A stretch of 64,000 nucleotides of DNA, from contig NZ_KB904635.1 in the NCBI RefSeq assembly GCF_000380165.1, forward strand, positions 227,452-291,451, in the 5' to 3' direction. This DNA is from Wenjunlia vitaminophila DSM 41686 (GTDB taxonomy: Bacteria; Actinomycetota; Actinomycetes; Streptomycetales; Streptomycetaceae). Under the pieces are notes generated by a model. It did no database searches. It was not told the origin of the DNA and saw nothing but the letters and a program-made list of their open reading frames with translations. Shown in pieces: positions 60,334-64,000 of the stretch; position 1 is the first letter of the stretch, and every line of letters begins with the position of its first letter. Position numbers and translations under genes: made by a program.

Positions 60334-62076
60334 ATGCAGATCCACAAGTACGAGACCATCATCGTCGGCGCGGGCGGCGCCGGCATGCGCGCCGCGATCG
60401 AGGCCACCAAGCGCAGCCGCACCGCCGTGCTGACGAAGCTCTACCCCACCCGCTCCCACACCGGCGCCGCCCAGGGCGGCATGGCCGCCGCCCTGGCGAA
60501 CGTCGAGGAGGACAACTGGGAGTGGCACACCTTCGACACGATCAAGGGCGGTGACTACCTGGTCGACCAGGACGCCGCCGAGATCCTGGCGAAGGAGGCC
60601 ATCGACTCGGTCCTGGACCTGGAGAAGATGGGCCTGCCGTTCAACCGGACCCCGGACGGCACCATCGACCAGCGTCGGTTCGGAGGCCACACCCGCAACC
60701 ACGGCGAGGCCGCGGTACGCCGTTCGTGCTACGCCTCGGACCGCACGGGTCACATGATCCTCCAGACGCTGTACCAGAACTGCGTCAAGGAGGGCGTGGA
60801 GTTCTTCAACGAGTTCTACGTCCTGGACCTGCTCATCAACGAGGGCCGGACGGCCGGCGTGGTCGCCTACGAGCTGGCCACCGGTGAGATCCACATCTTC
60901 CAGGCGAAGGCCGTCGTGTTCGCCTCCGGCGGCTGCGGCAAGTTCTTCAAGGTGACCTCGAACGCGCACACCCTGACCGGTGACGGGCAGGCCGTGGCGT
61001 TCCGGCGGGGGCTGCCGCTGGAGGACATGGAGTTCTTCCAGTTCCACCCGACGGGCATCTGGCGGATGGGCATCCTGCTCACCGAGGGTGCCCGGGGTGA
61101 GGGCGGCATCCTGCGGAACAAGGACGGCGAGCGCTTCATGGAGCGCTACGCGCCGGTGATGAAGGACCTGGCCTCCCGTGACGTGGTCTCCCGGGCGATC
61201 TACACCGAGATCCGCGAGGGCCGCGGCTGCGGGCCGGACGGCGACCACGTCTACCTGGACCTGACCCACCTGCCGCCCGAGCAGTTGGACGCCAAGCTCC
61301 CCGACATCACCGAGTTCGCCCGCACCTACCTGGGCATCGAGCCCTACACGGACCCGATCCCGATCCAGCCCACCGCGCACTACACCATGGGCGGCATCCC
61401 GACCAACGTCGAGGGCGAGGTCCTGTCCAACAACACCGACGTGGTGCCCGGCCTGTACGCGGCCGGCGAGGTGGCGTGCGTCTCCGTGCACGGCGCCAAC
61501 CGCCTGGGCACCAACTCGCTGCTGGACATCAACGTCTTCGGCCGCAGGGCGGGCATCGCCGCCGCGGCGTACGCGGCCACCCACGAGTACGTGGAGCTCC
61601 CCGAGAGCCCCGAGTCCGAGGTGGTGCGCATGGTGGAGGACCTGCGCCAGAGCACCGGCAGCGAGCGGGTCTCCGAGATCCGCACCGCGCTGCAGGAGAC
61701 CATGGACGTCAACGCGATGGTCTTCCGCACCGAGGCGACGCTGAAGCAGGCCGTGGCCGACATCGCCGAGCTCAAGGAGCGCTACAAGCGGGTCTCGGTG
61801 CAGGACAAGGGCCGCAGGTACAACACCGACCTGCTGGAGGCGGTGGAGCTGGGCAACCTGCTCGACCTCGCCGAGGTCCTCGCGGTGTCCGCACTCGCCC
61901 GCAAGGAGTCCCGCGGCGGTCACTACCGCGAGGACCACCCCAACCGGGACGACGTCAACTTCATGCGGCACACCATGGCGTACCGCGAGGAGGGCGCCGA
62001 CGGGACCGTGTCGATCCGACTCGACTACAAACCGGTCGTGCAGACCCGCTACCAGCCGATGGAGCGTAAGTACTGA
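60334..62076 (+). CDS. sdhA: Succinate dehydrogenase flavoprotein subunit
   Basis: 580 residues. FAD-binding IIVGAGGAGMRAAIEA, the covalent flavin histidine in TRSHTGAAQGG, active-site segments FQFHPTGIWRMGILLTEGARGEGG and HYTMGGIPTN, and a C-terminal FRTEATLK...SRGGHYREDHPNRDD domain. Catalyses succinate to fumarate, passing electrons to SdhB. AGGGGA about 12 nt upstream of the ATG. Its stop overlaps the sdhB start (TGATG). Confidence 0.97.
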   Translation: MQIHKYETIIVGAGGAGMRAAIEATKRSRTAVLTKLYPTRSHTGAAQGGMAAALANVEEDNWEWHTFDTIKGGDYLVDQDAAEILAKEAIDSVLDLEKMGLPFNRTPDGTIDQRRFGGHTRNHGEAAVRRSCYASDRTGHMILQTLYQNCVKEGVEFFNEFYVLDLLINEGRTAGVVAYELATGEIHIFQAKAVVFASGGCGKFFKVTSNAHTLTGDGQAVAFRRGLPLEDMEFFQFHPTGIWRMGILLTEGARGEGGILRNKDGERFMERYAPVMKDLASRDVVSRAIYTEIREGRGCGPDGDHVYLDLTHLPPEQLDAKLPDITEFARTYLGIEPYTDPIPIQPTAHYTMGGIPTNVEGEVLSNNTDVVPGLYAAGEVACVSVHGANRLGTNSLLDINVFGRRAGIAAAAYAATHEYVELPESPESEVVRMVEDLRQSTGSERVSEIRTALQETMDVNAMVFRTEATLKQAVADIAELKERYKRVSVQDKGRRYNTDLLEAVELGNLLDLAEVLAVSALARKESRGGHYREDHPNRDDVNFMRHTMAYREEGADGTVSIRLDYKPVVQTRYQPMERKY

Positions 62077-62846
62077 TGAGCACAGCAACGGTGGACCAGC
62101 CGGCGGACGCCGCCCCCGCGGCGGCCCCCTCCGTCGACCGGATCGCGATCACGGTGCGGGTGCGTCGGTTCAACCCCGAGGTGTCCGCGGAATCCGCCTG
62201 GGTCGACTACCAGATCGAGATGGACCCCAAGGAGCGGGTCCTGGACGCCCTGCACAAGATCAAGTGGGAGATCGACGGCACCCTGACCTTCCGCCGCTCC
62301 TGTGCGCACGGCATCTGCGGTTCCGACGCCATGCGGATCAACGGCCGCAACCGGCTCGCCTGCAAGACCTTGATCAAGGACATCAACCCGGACAAGCCGA
62401 TCACCGTCGAGCCGATAAAGGGCCTCACGGTCCTGAAGGACCTCGTGGTGGACATGGAGCCGTTCTTCCAGGCGTACCGGGACGTGATGCCGTTCCTGAT
62501 CACCACGGGGAACGAGCCCACCCGGGAGCGCCGCCAGTCGGCGAAGGACCGGGAGCGCTTCGACGACACCACCAAGTGCATCCTGTGCGCGGCGTGCACC
62601 AGTTCCTGCCCGGTCTTCTGGAACGACGGGCAGTACTTCGGCCCGGCGGCGATCGTCAACGCGCACCGCTTCATCTTCGACTCCCGGGACGAGGGCGGCG
62701 AGCAGCGCCTGGAGATCCTCAACGAGCAGGAGGGGGTGTGGCGCTGCCGGACCACCTTCAACTGCACGGACGCCTGCCCCCGGGGGATCGAGGTCACCAA
62801 GGCGATCCAGGAGGTCAAGCGGGCCCTGATCACGCGCCGCTTCTGA
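62076..62846 (+). CDS. sdhB: Succinate dehydrogenase iron-sulfur subunit
   Basis: 256 residues with an Ala/Pro-rich N-terminal extension of about 20. [2Fe-2S] site RRSCAHGICGSDAMRINGRNRLAC, where the third ligand is Asp as in E. coli SdhB; [4Fe-4S]/[3Fe-4S] sites CILCAACTSSCPV and CRTTFNCTDACPRGIEV. Transfers electrons from SdhA flavin to quinone in SdhCD. ATG overlaps the sdhA stop by one base. Followed at once by a strong terminator. Confidence 0.97.
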   Translation: MSTATVDQPADAAPAAAPSVDRIAITVRVRRFNPEVSAESAWVDYQIEMDPKERVLDALHKIKWEIDGTLTFRRSCAHGICGSDAMRINGRNRLACKTLIKDINPDKPITVEPIKGLTVLKDLVVDMEPFFQAYRDVMPFLITTGNEPTRERRQSAKDRERFDDTTKCILCAACTSSCPVFWNDGQYFGPAAIVNAHRFIFDSRDEGGEQRLEILNEQEGVWRCRTTFNCTDACPRGIEVTKAIQEVKRALITRRF

Positions 62847-62863
62847 TCGTCCACCTGTTCTGA

Positions 62864-62904
62864 CGGCACGGGGCCGGCGCGGGGTGCGCGCCGGCCCCGT
62901 GCCG
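62864..62904 (+). terminator. Terminator of sdhCDAB
   Basis: Perfect 17-bp stem CGGCACGGGGCCGGCGC / GCGCCGGCCCCGTGCCG with a 7-nt loop, 18 nt after the sdhB stop. Confidence 0.88.
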
Positions 62905-63012
62905 CTCCCGCGGGGCACTGCGCGAAGGCTGTGCCGCGAGGGGCCGCAAGAACGACGATCAGGGACAGGTCCGGCATGCCCCCGGGCGGTGGTCCTGGTC
63001 TCCCAGGTCCAC

Positions 63013-63741
63013 TCACTCCTGCGACAGGCACTCCTCGGACATGCCGAGGTGGCGGCGGAGTGCCTGTCGGCCGACGGTGGTGACGGCGACGGCGCGCGTG
63101 GTACCGACGGGAGTGATCCAACCCGCGTCGAACGCGTGACGGCACAGAGCGGCACCGACGGCACCGGCCAGGTGGGGGCGGCGTTCGGTCCAGTCCAGGC
63201 ATGGCCGTACCGCCGGTCGGCGCGTGCTGGTCGGGACGGTGATGCCGAGGTCTGCGAGCCAGGTCGCTCCGGCGCTGGTGAGCCCGAGTCCGCGCTCCAG
63301 GTCCAGCAGCCTCCGCTCGAGCATCGCATCGGTGATCGCGACCCCCACGGTCCCGGCGAGGTGGTCGTAGCAGGTGCGGGCGTGGGCGAGGGCCTGTCGG
63401 CGGCCAGCCGCCGACAGGGAGCGGGGTGCCGGGGTGCGCTCGGGTGCCATCGCGGCGAGGCTCTCGATCAGCTCGGCGACGTGCGGACCAGCCAGGCGCA
63501 CGTAGCGGTGGCGACCCTGCCGTTCCTCGACCAGCAGGTTCCCCCGGACGAGCGCGTGCAGGTGCTCAGTCGCTGTCGAGGGCGCCACCCCCACATGACG
63601 TGCCAGTTCCGTCGCTGTCCAAGCCCGGCGGTCGAGCAGGGCCAGACAGATGCCTGCCCGCGTGCCATCGGCCAGAAGTTTCGCCACGGAGGCCAGATCG
63701 GGGCCGGCCACCTGTGCGCGCCGCATGTCCATGCGGTCCAT
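63013..63741 (-). CDS. ArsR-type winged-helix regulator
   Basis: 242 residues. N-terminal winged helix: LASVAKLLADGTRAGICLALLDRRAWTATELARHVGVAPSTATEHLHALVRGNLLVEERQGRHRYVRLA; the C-terminal about 130 residues include RQALAHARTCYDHLAGTVGVAITDAML and GITVPTSTRRPAVRPCLDWTERRPHLAGAVGAALC, the extended form of ArsR-like regulators. ATG chosen with AAGGG 5 nt upstream; a GTG two codons earlier and two nearby ATG codons are alternatives. The tnpB element ends only about 9 bp before the start, so its natural promoter region has been displaced or replaced. Confidence 0.85.
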   Translation of the reverse strand: MDRMDMRRAQVAGPDLASVAKLLADGTRAGICLALLDRRAWTATELARHVGVAPSTATEHLHALVRGNLLVEERQGRHRYVRLAGPHVAELIESLAAMAPERTPAPRSLSAAGRRQALAHARTCYDHLAGTVGVAITDAMLERRLLDLERGLGLTSAGATWLADLGITVPTSTRRPAVRPCLDWTERRPHLAGAVGAALCRHAFDAGWITPVGTTRAVAVTTVGRQALRRHLGMSEECLSQE

Positions 63742-63749
63742 TGTCACCC

Positions 63750-64000
63750 TTGAATCCTCCCCTCCCTGAAGGGAGGGGATTCCTGGCTCAGGCTGCCTCC
63801 GGGAGCAGCGCTCCCGGGGGTCTTGCGCCCTCAGCGCCAGCCGGGTTGAGACCAGCCCGGACCAGCATCACGCGTGCGGAGTTCTTGTCCCTGGGGGACA
63901 CGGCTGCGCACGCGGTGCAGGCGTAGGTACGTTCCGAAAGAGGCAGTGCGTGCTTGGTTCTCGCTCCGCACGACGCGCAGTCCATGGTGGTGTGCGCGGG
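63750..64000 (-). mobile_element. IS200/IS605-type element, right-end portion
   Basis: The 3' part of tnpB followed by the element's right end: hairpin CCGGGAGC/GCTCCCGG (63799-63817), block GAGCCAGGAATCC and a terminal hairpin CCCCTCCC-TGAA-GGGAGGGG (63759-63778), ending in TTCAA next to the regulator gene. In TnpB systems this segment forms the scaffold of the omega-RNA and the flanking bases act as guide. The rest is beyond the right edge. Confidence 0.82.
63788..64000 (-). CDS. tnpB: TnpB-like RNA-guided nuclease, C-terminal end (partial)
   Basis: About 70 C-terminal residues in the window: PAHTTMDCASCGARTKHALPL and SERTYACTACAAVSPRDKNSA form the TnpB zinc ribbon (CxxC...CxxC) followed by the last RuvC-type acidic motif RDKNSAR; the tail LVRAGLNPAGAEGARPPGALLPEAA is typical of this actinobacterial IS605 orfB group. 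The frame is open to the edge, with no sign of decay in the visible part. The N-terminal domains cannot be judged. Confidence 0.85.
   Translation of the reverse strand, partial: PAHTTMDCASCGARTKHALPLSERTYACTACAAVSPRDKNSARVMLVRAGLNPAGAEGARPPGALLPEAA

Overview
The window is chromosomal DNA of a very high-GC actinomycete. The evidence is near-universal G/C at third codon positions, many GTG/TTG starts, several apparently leaderless genes with TANNNT -10 boxes 6-7 nt before the start, an AfsQ1/AfsQ2/SigQ locus, and a gene order matching the Streptomyces/Mycobacterium block lpdA - purine nucleoside phosphorylase - phosphohexomutase - deoC - add - deoA - cdd - sdhCDAB. I cannot fix the genus; a Nocardiopsaceae/Streptosporangiales-type organism would fit but is not proven.

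Layout. 1-6.7 kb: 5' end of an LpdA-like flavoprotein, then small accessory genes (two WYL regulators, alpha/beta hydrolase, cupin, DUF6157, DUF3224, ArsR + AHSA1 pair). 6.7-9.4 kb: nucleoside phosphorylase and phosphohexomutase. 9.5-14.5 kb: two tandem secreted GH78-type glycosidases. 15.0-18.7 kb: a lower-GC islet with a STAND NTPase and a Gfo/Idh/MocA oxidoreductase. 18.7-23.8 kb: HEAT-repeat protein, PH-domain membrane protein, deoC and two aldehyde dehydrogenase-family genes. 23.9-32.4 kb: secreted repeat protein, P-loop kinase-like protein, sigQ/afsQ1/afsQ2/lipoprotein, VanZ, PspC, Ala/Pro-rich secreted protein. 32.6-41.4 kb: add, PhzF, a TnpB relic, LysR/MFS pair, Uma2, deoA, cdd. 41.4-48.5 kb: BMP-type nucleoside ABC importer and an M20 amidohydrolase. 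49-53.7 kb: a nonulosonic-acid mini-cluster (polysialyltransferase-like, NeuB, NeuA-HAD fusion, DUF6716). 54-59 kb: gluconokinase, methylmalonyl-CoA mutase large subunit, GH20 hexosaminidase, OHCU decarboxylase. 59.4-62.9 kb: sdhCDAB. The right edge holds a DNA-binding regulator and the 3' end of an IS200/IS605-type tnpB with its right-end hairpin.

How it fits together. The nucleoside genes form a dispersed salvage/catabolism regulon: BMP lipoprotein + ATPase + two permeases import nucleosides; cdd, add, PNP and deoA release bases and (deoxy)ribose-1-phosphate; the phosphohexomutase can shift the phosphate; DeoC cleaves deoxyribose-5-phosphate; the aldehyde dehydrogenase can oxidise acetaldehyde. 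A 12-bp palindrome, CTACGCGCGTAG, sits directly upstream of the -10 box of PNP, deoC (one mismatch) and add, and in degenerate form before the BMP gene. It is the clearest unifying regulatory signal in the window. AfsQ1/Q2/SigQ carries a perfect AfsQ1-type box.

Most unusual items: the shared nucleoside operator; the STAND NTPase/oxidoreductase islet; an intact-looking TnpB tail plus a frameshifted relic of the same family 29 kb away; an ABC ATPase without a canonical in-frame start; an alpha/beta hydrolase that has lost its nucleophile; a WYL regulator whose C-terminal tail is built from seven 15-bp repeats that resemble its own putative operator.
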